Below, piece by piece: positions 30,592-38,657 of a stretch of 64,000 nt of DNA. The stretch comes from Mycobacterium mantenii (GTDB lineage: Bacteria; Actinomycetota; Actinomycetes; Mycobacteriales; Mycobacteriaceae). Every line of letters begins with the position of its first letter. Within the stretch, counting starts at the first letter, position 1. Location of the stretch: contig NZ_AP022590.1 in NCBI RefSeq assembly GCF_010731775.1, positions 682,001 through 746,000 on the forward strand, given 5' to 3'. The position numbers were made by a program, and so were the translations under genes. The notes below the pieces were generated by a model that had not been told where the DNA came from, did not search any database, and worked only from the letters and a program-made list of their open reading frames with translations.

Positions 30592-31398
30592 TTGGCCGTG
30601 ACCGATCACGACACGCGGTTTGCATACCTCGACCTGCTCCGGCGCGACCTCACCAGGTATGGCAGCGACGAGCTGGTGCCGGTGGGGTTGTACCGGCTGG
30701 GCCGTCCCCTCTTCAATACCCGCAACCTGATGCTCGTGCGGAAACGTCCGTTCAACAGGCAAGCTCGCGATCTCGGTCTGGACTGGCCGGCGGACGCCCT
30801 GACGATGATCGGCATGCAGCGGTTGACCAGTTTGCAGAACTGCGTGGAAAAGGTTCTGGAAGAGGACGTCCCCGGCGACCTGGTCGAGTGCGGTGTGTGG
30901 CGCGGTGGCGCCTCGATCCTGATGCGCGCCGTGCTGGCGGCCCACGGGGACGAGAAGCGGGCCGTGTGGCTGTGCGATTCCTTCGCCGGCGTGCCGCCCC
31001 CGGACACCGTCAATTACAAGGCGGACAAAGGGATTAGGCTGCACCGCCACGCGCGCATCCTGGGCGTGCCGCAGGAACATGTCAAGGCGAATTTCGAGCG
31101 CTACGGGTTGCTCGACGATCAGGTTCGTTTCCTCCCGGGGTGGTTCAAGGACACCCTGCAGGACGCCCCGATCGATCACATCTCGGTGTTGCGGCTGGAC
31201 GGCGACCTTTATGAATCGACGATCCAGGCGCTCGACGCGCTCTACCCGCGGCTGTCACCCGGAGGGTTTTGCATCGTCGACGACTACCACGCGATCAAGG
31301 CGTGCGCGCAGGCCGTGACCGACTACCGCACACAACACGGCGTGACCGACGAGATCATCGAGATCGACGGCACCGGCGTGCTGTGGCGCAAGTCGTGA
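30592..31398 (+). CDS. TylF/MycF-type sugar O-methyltransferase 2
   Basis: 268 residues from TTG 30592 (leader taggggcagt). Closely similar to the protein at 26588 over the whole length: GSDELVPVGLYRLGRPLFNTRNLMLVRKRPFN, DLVECGVWRGGASILMRAVL, CIVDDYHAIKACAQAV. It is a SAM- and metal-dependent enzyme expected to methylate another hydroxyl of the same sugar, or the same hydroxyl on another sugar. The duplication includes about 45 bases around the start. Confidence 0.88.
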   Translation: MAVTDHDTRFAYLDLLRRDLTRYGSDELVPVGLYRLGRPLFNTRNLMLVRKRPFNRQARDLGLDWPADALTMIGMQRLTSLQNCVEKVLEEDVPGDLVECGVWRGGASILMRAVLAAHGDEKRAVWLCDSFAGVPPPDTVNYKADKGIRLHRHARILGVPQEHVKANFERYGLLDDQVRFLPGWFKDTLQDAPIDHISVLRLDGDLYESTIQALDALYPRLSPGGFCIVDDYHAIKACAQAVTDYRTQHGVTDEIIEIDGTGVLWRKS

Positions 31399-31510
31399 GA
31401 TAGCTGAAACCCTAAGTGTCCGAAATGGTTTGCCCTCCTGGGAGGGATGGTCGAAACACGATCACGGCGCAACCATCGCGTTCTCCGCGGACGCTGTGTG
31501 CGCCGATGTT

Positions 31511-32314
31511 ATGGTTGCCGCCGTGGCAACAGGGCTGACAACAGGCACTCGCCTCAGGATGTGGTGGGTGCGCACCGAATACTGGCTCGCGCGCACGCTG
31601 CTGCCGGACGTCTACGCCAACGACGCGCTGATCACGTTCAACAACTTTCACGGCTTCCTTGATGATCCCGATTTCCAGCGCGCCTACCAGCGGGGTGCCA
31701 AATCTTTGGGCAACGAGGATTGGTACCAGTGGCAGTGGCGCGTGCACGTCGGGCTGTGGGCTGCCGCGAGTGCCAGCCAGCTGGAGGGTGATTTCGTCGA
31801 GTGCGGTGTGAGTTACGGCTTTTTGAGCAGCGCCATCATGGAGTACCTGGACTGGGATCGCTTGGGCAAGACGTTCTACCTGCTCGACACGTTCGCCGGA
31901 ATCGACCCGCGGTTCGTTACCGAGAACGAACGCAAGGCCGGCGCGCTGGAGACGAGCGAGGGGCACCTGCGCAACGGGATGTACGCCAACGGCGTTGACA
32001 GCGTCCGCGCCAATTTCGCGCAGTGGCAGAACAAGCGCATCATCGTAGGCGCGGTGCCGGAAACGCTCGAGCAGGTGGAGGCGCCGTCGGTGGCATACCT
32101 GCACATCGACATGAACTGCGCTCCTCCCGAAGTCGCTGCGCTGCGCTTCTTTTGGCCGCGCCTGACACCTGGGGCATTTGTGCTGCTGGACGACTATGCG
32201 AATCGGGGACGTGGCGAGCAACTCGCCGCCATGGACGAGGTCGCCCGCGAGCTGGGCGTGAAGATCTGCTCGCTGCCCACCGGGCAGGGCCTGCTGATCA
32301 AACCGGCGCGCTGA
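31511..32314 (+). CDS. TylF-related class I methyltransferase 3
   Basis: 267 residues from ATG 31511; other starts (31430, GTG 31523) are possible. It is more distant from the two TylF paralogues but keeps the same plan: GDFVECGVSYGFLSSAIMEYLDW, YLLDTFAGIDPRFV, VAYLHIDMNCAPPEVAALRFFWPRLTPGAFVLLDDYANRGR. Probably another GPL deoxyhexose O-methyltransferase. It is the last gene of the plus-strand run and converges on the next glycosyltransferase. Confidence 0.82.
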   Translation: MVAAVATGLTTGTRLRMWWVRTEYWLARTLLPDVYANDALITFNNFHGFLDDPDFQRAYQRGAKSLGNEDWYQWQWRVHVGLWAAASASQLEGDFVECGVSYGFLSSAIMEYLDWDRLGKTFYLLDTFAGIDPRFVTENERKAGALETSEGHLRNGMYANGVDSVRANFAQWQNKRIIVGAVPETLEQVEAPSVAYLHIDMNCAPPEVAALRFFWPRLTPGAFVLLDDYANRGRGEQLAAMDEVARELGVKICSLPTGQGLLIKPAR

Positions 32315-32341
32315 TAGCCGCCGGCGACACGTAAACCCGCC

Positions 32342-33598
32342 TCAGTCAGCCACTTTGCGCCGGACTGCGGTTTCCAACAGGTCGGCGGTGCGCTCGATGG
32401 CTGCGGCGGGTTTGGTCATCCGAGCGGCGAACTCCCGGGCTTGGATGGCGTATTCCGGGGCGAGGATCTGGCGCAGGTCCGCGACCAGAGTTTTCTCGGA
32501 GGTGGCCGAAAAACGCCGGGCCGTACCCAATTTCAGCCGTTTGATCGCAGCGGCCCAATACGGTTGATCGGCCGAGCTCCACAGGGCCAGGGTCGGGATT
32601 CCCGCGCGCAGGCTTGCCGCCGTGGTGCCCGAACCACCGTGGTGAACGATCACCCGGCAGGCGGGAAAGATCGCCGCGTAGTTCACCACACCGACCGCTT
32701 TGACGTGGTCGAAACTCGGCACGTCGCTGAAGTCGGTGCCGCCGAAGCAAATTAGCGCCCGCTCGCCCAACTGTGCGCAGGCCGCGCCGATCATGTTGAC
32801 CGTGTCGGCCGCAGATTCGAGCGCGATGCTGCCCGATCCGAAGCAAATCGGCGGTGTTCCCGAGGCGATCCACGATGCGACGTCCTCATCGGCGTTCGTC
32901 GGCAACTCCATGGTCAGCGCCCCGACGAACGGGCGCCGGTCACCCCAGCGAGCCCATTCGGCCGCCAGTCCGGGAAAGAAGATCTCGTCGTACGCCTGGA
33001 TTTCCAGCGATCGGCGTTCGGCGATTCGTCGCTGCGAGCGATGCGTTGCCTTCGGCAGGCCGAGTTCACCGCGCTGTGCGTTGTCGACGTCCTTCGTCGC
33101 GCGCCAAAACAGCCATTCGATCGTCGTCATCGTGGAGCGCATCAGCGGCGCAGGCACACTCGGCACGAGCCGGCCGTTGGCGCGCATGGGGAAGTGATGC
33201 AGCGAGGCCAGAGGAATGCCGTAATACTCGGCGACGTTGGCCGCGGCCTGCTCGAAATTCAGGCCCGTGGAAAGCAGGTCGGCGTCGTCCGCCAGCGACT
33301 TCAAGGTGGCGCTCACGTCGCCCCAGTACTTGATCAGGGGATCCCAAACTTTGAGCACCAGCCCGACCGGATTGCGGAAGAAGTCCGTCCACATGTTGCG
33401 AAGGAATTCCTCGTGCAAGAACTCCTGGACTTTCGGCCCGTACGGAACGGCAGTCAGCCCGGCTGACTCGACGAAGCCGACGAGTTCGGGCGGGACGGCC
33501 ATGCGAACTTCATGCCCCCGGCGCAGCAGTTCGAGGCCAACGGCAGCAGACGGTTCGATGTCGCCGCGAGTTCCGTAACTCGCCAGGGCAAACTTCAT
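32342..33598 (-). CDS. GPL glycosyltransferase, UGT/GT1 family (paralogue 3)
   Basis: 418 residues from ATG 33598. Family marks: MKFALASYGTRGDIEPSAAVGLELLRRGH, ICFGSGSIALES (other copies have GFGSMPV), VIVHHGGSGTTAASLRAGIPTLALWSSADQPYW. It is in the opposite orientation to paralogues 1 and 2. In MAC, GPL rhamnosyl- and 6-deoxytalosyltransferases of this type (GtfA, RtfA, GtfB) build the common core and first branch sugar. Exact assignment needs comparison with characterised strains. Confidence 0.88.
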   Translation of the reverse strand: MKFALASYGTRGDIEPSAAVGLELLRRGHEVRMAVPPELVGFVESAGLTAVPYGPKVQEFLHEEFLRNMWTDFFRNPVGLVLKVWDPLIKYWGDVSATLKSLADDADLLSTGLNFEQAAANVAEYYGIPLASLHHFPMRANGRLVPSVPAPLMRSTMTTIEWLFWRATKDVDNAQRGELGLPKATHRSQRRIAERRSLEIQAYDEIFFPGLAAEWARWGDRRPFVGALTMELPTNADEDVASWIASGTPPICFGSGSIALESAADTVNMIGAACAQLGERALICFGGTDFSDVPSFDHVKAVGVVNYAAIFPACRVIVHHGGSGTTAASLRAGIPTLALWSSADQPYWAAAIKRLKLGTARRFSATSEKTLVADLRQILAPEYAIQAREFAARMTKPAAAIERTADLLETAVRRKVAD

Positions 33599-33713
33599 CA
33601 GGGTCCTAACCTACAGTCGCCGAGCGTTGGCGACGTCAAGGATATCGACCCTTATCGCCGGCCCTGGCCGCGGCACGGGGCCGATGCGCACAACGGCGCG
33701 GCGCCGGATGCCG

Positions 33714-34391
33714 CTAAGAGGCCAACTCGATGAGGCCCAATCGTTTTGACACCTCGACCGCCCCCACCAAGCCGGGCGCGGCACATATCTCCAGCCAGGC
33801 TTGACGCATACCGGGGTTGAAGTCGATGTCATCGAACAGCACCCACCCTCCCGGCGCCATTCGCGGCTTGAGGATCTGCCATTGCCGCGTCACGAAATCA
33901 TGGGTGTGGATGCCGTCCACCAGGGCCACGTCGATCGGGGCGGGAATGTCGTCCACGTGGTCTTCGAAGGCACCCCGGGTCAGCGTGTAGCGGTCGGTGA
34001 CGGAACTGATGTTTCGTTCCGCGATGTCGGCCCAGGCCGGGTTGATCTCGAACGAATACATCCGGCCCCGCCGAAGCGCCGAGGACAAGTACATCCCGGA
34101 CACCCCGAACGCCGATCCGAACTCCACCACGACCCCGGGGTCGTGCCACCCCACCAGGTAGGCGTACAGGTCGCCCTGCCACGACGCGGCCCGGACCTGT
34201 TTGGGTTTCCGGGTGGCACCCGGCTGGCCGTAGGCCTCAGCCAAGGGCAGGGCACCAATCTTGTTTGTTGACAGCGCCGATGATTCGATCTCGGCTTTGC
34301 GCGCCGCGGGTGGTAATCGTCGGGGGAGGTCCGCGATGCGGCCGCCGCGTTTGACCCAATTGATTTTCAACGCTTTTCGTAGCGGCATCAC
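33714..34391 (-). CDS. class I SAM-dependent methyltransferase
   Basis: 225 residues from GTG 34391, whose GTGA overlaps the stop of the pyruvyltransferase gene; ATG 34388 is next. The methyltransferase core is GVVVEFGSAFGVSGMYLSSAL (motif I), MYSFEINPAWADIAERN, IDVALVDGIHTHDFV and GGWVLFDDIDF. This is of the type found for O-methylation of cell-surface glycans. It is the third gene of the minus-strand operon GT2-pyruvyltransferase-MT. Confidence 0.82.
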   Translation of the reverse strand: MMPLRKALKINWVKRGGRIADLPRRLPPAARKAEIESSALSTNKIGALPLAEAYGQPGATRKPKQVRAASWQGDLYAYLVGWHDPGVVVEFGSAFGVSGMYLSSALRRGRMYSFEINPAWADIAERNISSVTDRYTLTRGAFEDHVDDIPAPIDVALVDGIHTHDFVTRQWQILKPRMAPGGWVLFDDIDFNPGMRQAWLEICAAPGLVGAVEVSKRLGLIELAS

Positions 34392-35437
34392 GACGCGAGA
34401 CCCAACTCCGCTGCGAGAGCGCCGTACTCGTTGTGAAGGCGTTGTTTCAGGCCCGCGACCGCGGCGCGCTTCCTGCGTCGGATGTCCGATGAGTTCGCGA
34501 TCGCGTCGAGTACCCGGTCGACCACGGCGGCGCTACTGACTTCATCGGTTCGAATCAGTGACCGTTCATCATCGATAGCGAGCGCGAAGTCCCGGCACTT
34601 CGGTTGATACTCAAGCGAAACGACAGGTGTATCGGACAGAGACGCCAAAACGCTCGCGTGAAGTCGCGTGACGATGGCCGCAGAACAGCGGGCCAGTTCT
34701 CTCGCGGCAGCACCGGCGTCGGTCGGGACCACCAGCTGTGCGCCCGGAATATCTCGCAGCGCCAGTTCGGTCCAGCGTCTGTCTTCCGGATTCATCAGTA
34801 TCCCGACGAGGCGGTAGCCGTGCGATGACAGGTGCTTGGCGGCGACGGCTATCTCGTCCGCCAGCTGCACCGGGTCGTGTCCCCAAAGGTCGTCGCCGAA
34901 GCCGAGATTCACTCCGATCAGGCCGTCTTCGGGAGTGACGTCGGGTCGGGGGAGAAGCAGCGCCGGGTCGCCGGATACCTCGACGTTCAGCCCGATATCG
35001 CACAACAGCTCAGCGCTTCGCGGCCCCCGCACGGACACGGTACGGAATTTGGAGAGTATCGGCGCCCAGCGCTGGAGCTCGTTTTTGCCCGAGCCGCTAT
35101 TGCGTCCGCCGAAGACCGGATCTTCGACGCCAACACCGATCGCGTAGCTCCCCTTGTCTTTGGTGAGCGCCAAACCGCGATTGACCAGCAGCCGCCACTG
35201 GCTCCGTCCGACGAGCGTGCCGCCACCCACGACTTGCCGGCTGCGCCGCAGCGATCGGTTCAAACCCATTGCGGCCGTTGCGGTTGCATACATCAACTGG
35301 TGCGGAAGGCGCGGTAGATCGAGGAAGGTCGCCCCGACCAGCTGGCCCCGAACCGCGTCATAGATCGCGTCGTCGCCGAGATTGCCCAGCCCGTGCCAGC
35401 CGAGGTAAGCGACCGTCGGATCTTTGGTGGCGGTCAT
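34388..35437 (-). CDS. polysaccharide pyruvyl transferase family protein
   Basis: 349 residues from ATG 35437, 2 bases after the upstream GT2 stop. It has the PF04230 features YLGWHGLGNLGDDAIYDAV at the N terminus, a CDIGLNVEVSGDPALLL segment and IVTRLHASVLASLSDTPVVSLEYQPKC at the C terminus. It would transfer pyruvate from phosphoenolpyruvate to a sugar, forming a ketal. Pyruvylated hexose is known in some MAC serotypes (8 and 21). Whether this gene serves GPL or another glycolipid here is unknown. Confidence 0.85.
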   Translation of the reverse strand: MTATKDPTVAYLGWHGLGNLGDDAIYDAVRGQLVGATFLDLPRLPHQLMYATATAAMGLNRSLRRSRQVVGGGTLVGRSQWRLLVNRGLALTKDKGSYAIGVGVEDPVFGGRNSGSGKNELQRWAPILSKFRTVSVRGPRSAELLCDIGLNVEVSGDPALLLPRPDVTPEDGLIGVNLGFGDDLWGHDPVQLADEIAVAAKHLSSHGYRLVGILMNPEDRRWTELALRDIPGAQLVVPTDAGAAARELARCSAAIVTRLHASVLASLSDTPVVSLEYQPKCRDFALAIDDERSLIRTDEVSSAAVVDRVLDAIANSSDIRRRKRAAVAGLKQRLHNEYGALAAELGLAS

Positions 35438-35439
35438 CG

Positions 35440-36504
35440 TCAGGCGCTCAGCCGCTCGTCATCTCCGCGTCCCGCGCCGGTTTCGGTGGCAGCGGCACGG
35501 CCGGTGAGCTTGCGTCGCAACTTCTTGAGGCGGCCGCCGGGCGTTTTGGTCCAGCGGTTCTGCAGGGCCAGCGTGGCGATCCGCGGGTACTCGGCGGTGG
35601 TTTGCACCAGGAGTGCTTGGCCTTCGGGATCTGGAACCTGTTTGGCGATCGCGCGGAGCACCCAGTTGGCGTTTTTGGCCACGATCTCTTCGCGCAGTGG
35701 GTCGCCGGAGACGACCTCGAGCATGGCGTCCAAAGTCGCCGCGTGCGCGAGACCTTGCGTCCGCCAGAATGTTGCGGGGTCGGTGACGGACTTGTACCAC
35801 ATGCCGCGCGGGTGGCGACGGTAGACGGCCATGGTCTCCGGCAGCATGGCGATTTCGCCTTCGGCGGCGTGACGGACGTGCAGGTACCAGTCCAGGGGCA
35901 TGACGTCGGTCGGAATGTCGTCGTAGCGGGGGAGGCGGCGGTACATCACCGAATTGGTCTGGATGAAGTTGCGGGAGAGCAACGTCTCGAGGCTGAGGTC
36001 GCCGGCCCGAAAAGGCGGCGGAAATTTCGGCATGAACACCTCTTCGAACTTGCGGTACATGGCGTGCACAAGCTTCTCGTCCTCGGCGCGGTCGTCAGTC
36101 CAGACGACCTGAACCGGATGGAAACACACTGCCGTGTCCGGGTTCTGGTCGAGTAACGCCACTTGTTTGCTTAGTTTCAGCGGGTCGACCCAGTAGTCGT
36201 CCCCCTCGCACAGCGCGATGTATTCACCACGTGCGGCCGATAGGGCGCCGGTCAGGTTCGCGTTGAGGCCGAGGTTGGTGGACCGCAGGATCGGCCGGAA
36301 CAGGTGCGGGTGGCGGTCGGCGTAGCCCTGGATTATGTGTGGTGTGGCGTCGGTCGAGGCGTCGTCGGCAACGATGACCTCCACCGGAAATTCGGTCTGC
36401 TGGGCGAGGAAGCTGTCCAATGCGTCGCGGACGTAGGCCTGCTGGTTGTGGGTGGTCGACACCACGCTGACCCTGGGCCGGCCGGTTGTTTGCCGTGCGG
36501 TCAC
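35440..36504 (-). CDS. family 2 glycosyltransferase
   Basis: 354 residues from GTG 36504, chosen because gagagg lies just upstream and the GT2 domain starts at once (RPRVSVVSTTHNQQAYVRDAL). A longer frame to 36573 is not supported. The GT-A motifs are VIVADDASTDATP, NLGLNANLTGAL, CEGDDYWVDPLKL (DxD-like) and MPLDWYLHVRH. It is the first gene of a tightly packed operon with the pyruvyltransferase and a methyltransferase, which suggests these three modify one sugar residue. Confidence 0.88.
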   Translation of the reverse strand: MTARQTTGRPRVSVVSTTHNQQAYVRDALDSFLAQQTEFPVEVIVADDASTDATPHIIQGYADRHPHLFRPILRSTNLGLNANLTGALSAARGEYIALCEGDDYWVDPLKLSKQVALLDQNPDTAVCFHPVQVVWTDDRAEDEKLVHAMYRKFEEVFMPKFPPPFRAGDLSLETLLSRNFIQTNSVMYRRLPRYDDIPTDVMPLDWYLHVRHAAEGEIAMLPETMAVYRRHPRGMWYKSVTDPATFWRTQGLAHAATLDAMLEVVSGDPLREEIVAKNANWVLRAIAKQVPDPEGQALLVQTTAEYPRIATLALQNRWTKTPGGRLKKLRRKLTGRAAATETGAGRGDDERLSA

Positions 36505-36833
36505 TGGGAGCCTCTCTGTTGCGCGGCGGCTGCGCCGCGGTCGAACGGCACCCTGCCGTTGAGCAGCGAACAAAATATTTGCGAAACGATGCCGTTCCCA
36601 CAGCGGTTACGTACCGGGCGACCCAGGGGGATGCGACGAGGTACGTTACTGACGCTTTGGTCAATTATAGCCATGGCGGAATCTGACCGCACATCGAGCA
36701 AGCGTTGAGGTGCGCCGGGTTTGAAGTGCAGGGGAACCAGCAATTGAGGTGAGCGTACTTCGGCTTCCGTAATGCGTTGTGAAATCTGGATTACCGTTTG
36801 TAAAGACTGTCTTCGGCAACCAGTCCGCGCAGC
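36505..36833. other. intergenic region upstream of the GT2 operon
   Basis: A 329-base gap between two minus-strand glycosyltransferase genes. It contains an AT-rich patch (aacaaaatatttgcgaaac, 36569-36587) that may belong to the promoter of the GT2-pyruvyltransferase-MT operon. No gene was found. Confidence 0.35.
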
Positions 36834-38072
36834 TTACCCGGCGAACTTCTCCAAGAGGTTGGCGGCGTTCTCAACGCTTTCGGCAGGTCTGGTCATTCGC
36901 GCTGAGATCGCGCGGGCGCGGGTGGCGTATTCCGGAGTGAGGATCTGTGCCAGGTCGGCGATCAGCGATTCCTGGGTCGTCTCCGAAAAGGGCCGGGCCA
37001 GGCCAACTTTCAATCGTTGGATCTGGCCGGCCCAGATCTTTTGATCGCTCAAACTCCAGAGGCTCAACGTGGGGACGCCGGCGCGCAGGCCGGCGGCCGT
37101 GGTGCCCGCGCCGCTGTGGTGCACAACCGCACGGCAGGCGGGAAAGACCGTTGCGTAATTCACCGGGCCCACCACCTTGACGTGGTCGAACTGTGCGGCA
37201 GCGCTGAAGTCGGTTTTGCCCGAGCACACCAGCGCCCGCTCGCCCAGCTGCGTGCAAGCCTTTGCGATCATGTTGATCGTGTCGGCCGGAGACGCTACCG
37301 CCGTGCTGCCGAAGCCGAAACAGATCGGGGGCGTTCCAGCCGCGATCCACGACGAGACGTCGTCGTCGGCGTCCGTCGTCAACTCCATCGTCAGCGTCCC
37401 GACAAACGGCCGTTGGCCATTCCAATCCGCCCATTCGTGGGCCAGCCCCGGGAAACACACCTCGTCGTAGGCTTGGATCTCGAGTGCGCCGCGGGCTGCC
37501 ATCCGTTGGGGCGCAGGTCCTTTCGCCTGCGGCAGGCCGAATTCACGGCGCTGTGAGTCTTCGGCCTTCTTGGTCACCCGCCACTGCGTCCAATCCAGTG
37601 CCGTCATTGCCGTGCGCACCAGCGGCGCCGGCAGATTGGGCGAGAGTTGGCCGTTGGGTCGCATCGGGAAGTAATGCATCGTGGCCAACGGGACGTTGAG
37701 GTATTCGGCCACGTTCGCCGCGACCCCCGGGAAACCCGGGCCGGTAAACACCAGGTGGGCGCCGTCGCAGAGCGATGTCAGGGTTGCACTCATCTCCGCC
37801 CAGGACTCGGCCAGCAAATCTTGGGCTTTCCGCCACCGCCTTCTGACCTCCGGGAAGTCCCAGAACTTGCCGAGGAAGTCGGTGTCCCAAAAGCCGTCCT
37901 GCTGATCCGGCCCGTACGCGACCGCGGACAGTCCGGCCGACTCGACGAGGGGCACCAGGTTGGGCGGGACGGCCATGCGCACGTCATGCCCCCGGCGCTG
38001 CAGTTCGCGGCCGATCGCGGTGCAGGGTTCGGCATCGCCGCGAGTTCCATAGCTGGCTAGGGCGAACTTCAC
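36834..38072 (-). CDS. gtfB: GPL glycosyltransferase, UGT/GT1 family (paralogue 4; gtfB position)
   Basis: 412 residues from GTG 38072, preceded by gaaaggactcgtc, a variant of the leader seen on other genes here. The motifs are those of paralogues 1-3: MKFALASYGTRGDAEP, ICFGFGSTAVASP, RAVVHHSGAGTTAAGLRAGVPTLSLWS. In this copy HHGGSGTT has become HHSGAGTT. It is the last such gene before the variable cassette that ends at drrC. In MAC, serotype cassettes are described as the gtfB-drrC interval, so this is the best gtfB candidate, the rhamnosyltransferase acting on alaninol. The symbol rests on position, not on a comparison. Confidence 0.7.
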   Translation of the reverse strand: MKFALASYGTRGDAEPCTAIGRELQRRGHDVRMAVPPNLVPLVESAGLSAVAYGPDQQDGFWDTDFLGKFWDFPEVRRRWRKAQDLLAESWAEMSATLTSLCDGAHLVFTGPGFPGVAANVAEYLNVPLATMHYFPMRPNGQLSPNLPAPLVRTAMTALDWTQWRVTKKAEDSQRREFGLPQAKGPAPQRMAARGALEIQAYDEVCFPGLAHEWADWNGQRPFVGTLTMELTTDADDDVSSWIAAGTPPICFGFGSTAVASPADTINMIAKACTQLGERALVCSGKTDFSAAAQFDHVKVVGPVNYATVFPACRAVVHHSGAGTTAAGLRAGVPTLSLWSLSDQKIWAGQIQRLKVGLARPFSETTQESLIADLAQILTPEYATRARAISARMTRPAESVENAANLLEKFAG

Positions 38073-38657
38073 GACGAGTCCTTTCCGTGATCACTGCGTA
38101 GGCGATGGCGGAGACGGTATCTCTACTCGAGTATCTCTACTCGAGTATTTCTAATTCGTCAGCTGGTTCGTGGCGTTTTCGGGTGTATAAGTCGCGTACT
38201 ACGGAGGGATGAGTCGCGCGCCGTGGGTTAAGGACCGCGGTGCGGATACTGGCCCAACGTGATTTTTCTTGACACCGGCCAAGTCACTTGATGCAACTAC
38301 TCCATACTGAATCCGAGAATCCGGGCGAGCACTGCGCACCTTGGCGCGCAACGACGTCGCGCATCGTGGCCGCCCCGGACAAGACGCGAATGCGATGCCA
38401 CTCGCCGCCGGTTCACGCCACGGCGGCGGTGGTTATTGTCAACCTCGTGAACTAGCTCGCGATACCGGGGAAAAAGCATTCTGCGCGCCTACCGACAGCG
38501 GTCTATTCAGCCTTTGCAGAACGTCCCTCGGCAGAAATTTGGCCGGCTAACCCGCGACAGAGCACCCACGTCGGCGGCACGCGACCAAGTCGGTGCCCCG
38601 ACTGGACAGAACCCCCATGCCCTGCCCGCGGTCCGACCCGCTCAAGAGCGCAGCGTG
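38073..38657. other. boundary intergenic region of the serotype cassette
   Basis: A 585-base gap with no supportable gene. It contains the 14-bp tandem repeat (38117-38158) and an AT-rich stretch around 38255-38305 with TTGACA at 38269. It separates the gtfB-like gene from the large acyltransferase gene and is a likely recombination boundary. Confidence 0.45.
38117..38158. repeat. 14-bp tandem repeat, three copies
   Basis: gtatctctactcga occurs at 38117-38130 and 38131-38144, with a diverged third copy at 38145-38158. Each junction contains the palindrome ctcgag. It lies about 45-85 bases upstream of the gtfB-like start, on the promoter side. Confidence 0.8.

Noticed and set aside
38341..38550. 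small plus-strand ORF in the 38.1-38.7 kb gap
   Set aside because: It has no Shine-Dalgarno, family motif or codon bias, and overlaps other equally weak frames.
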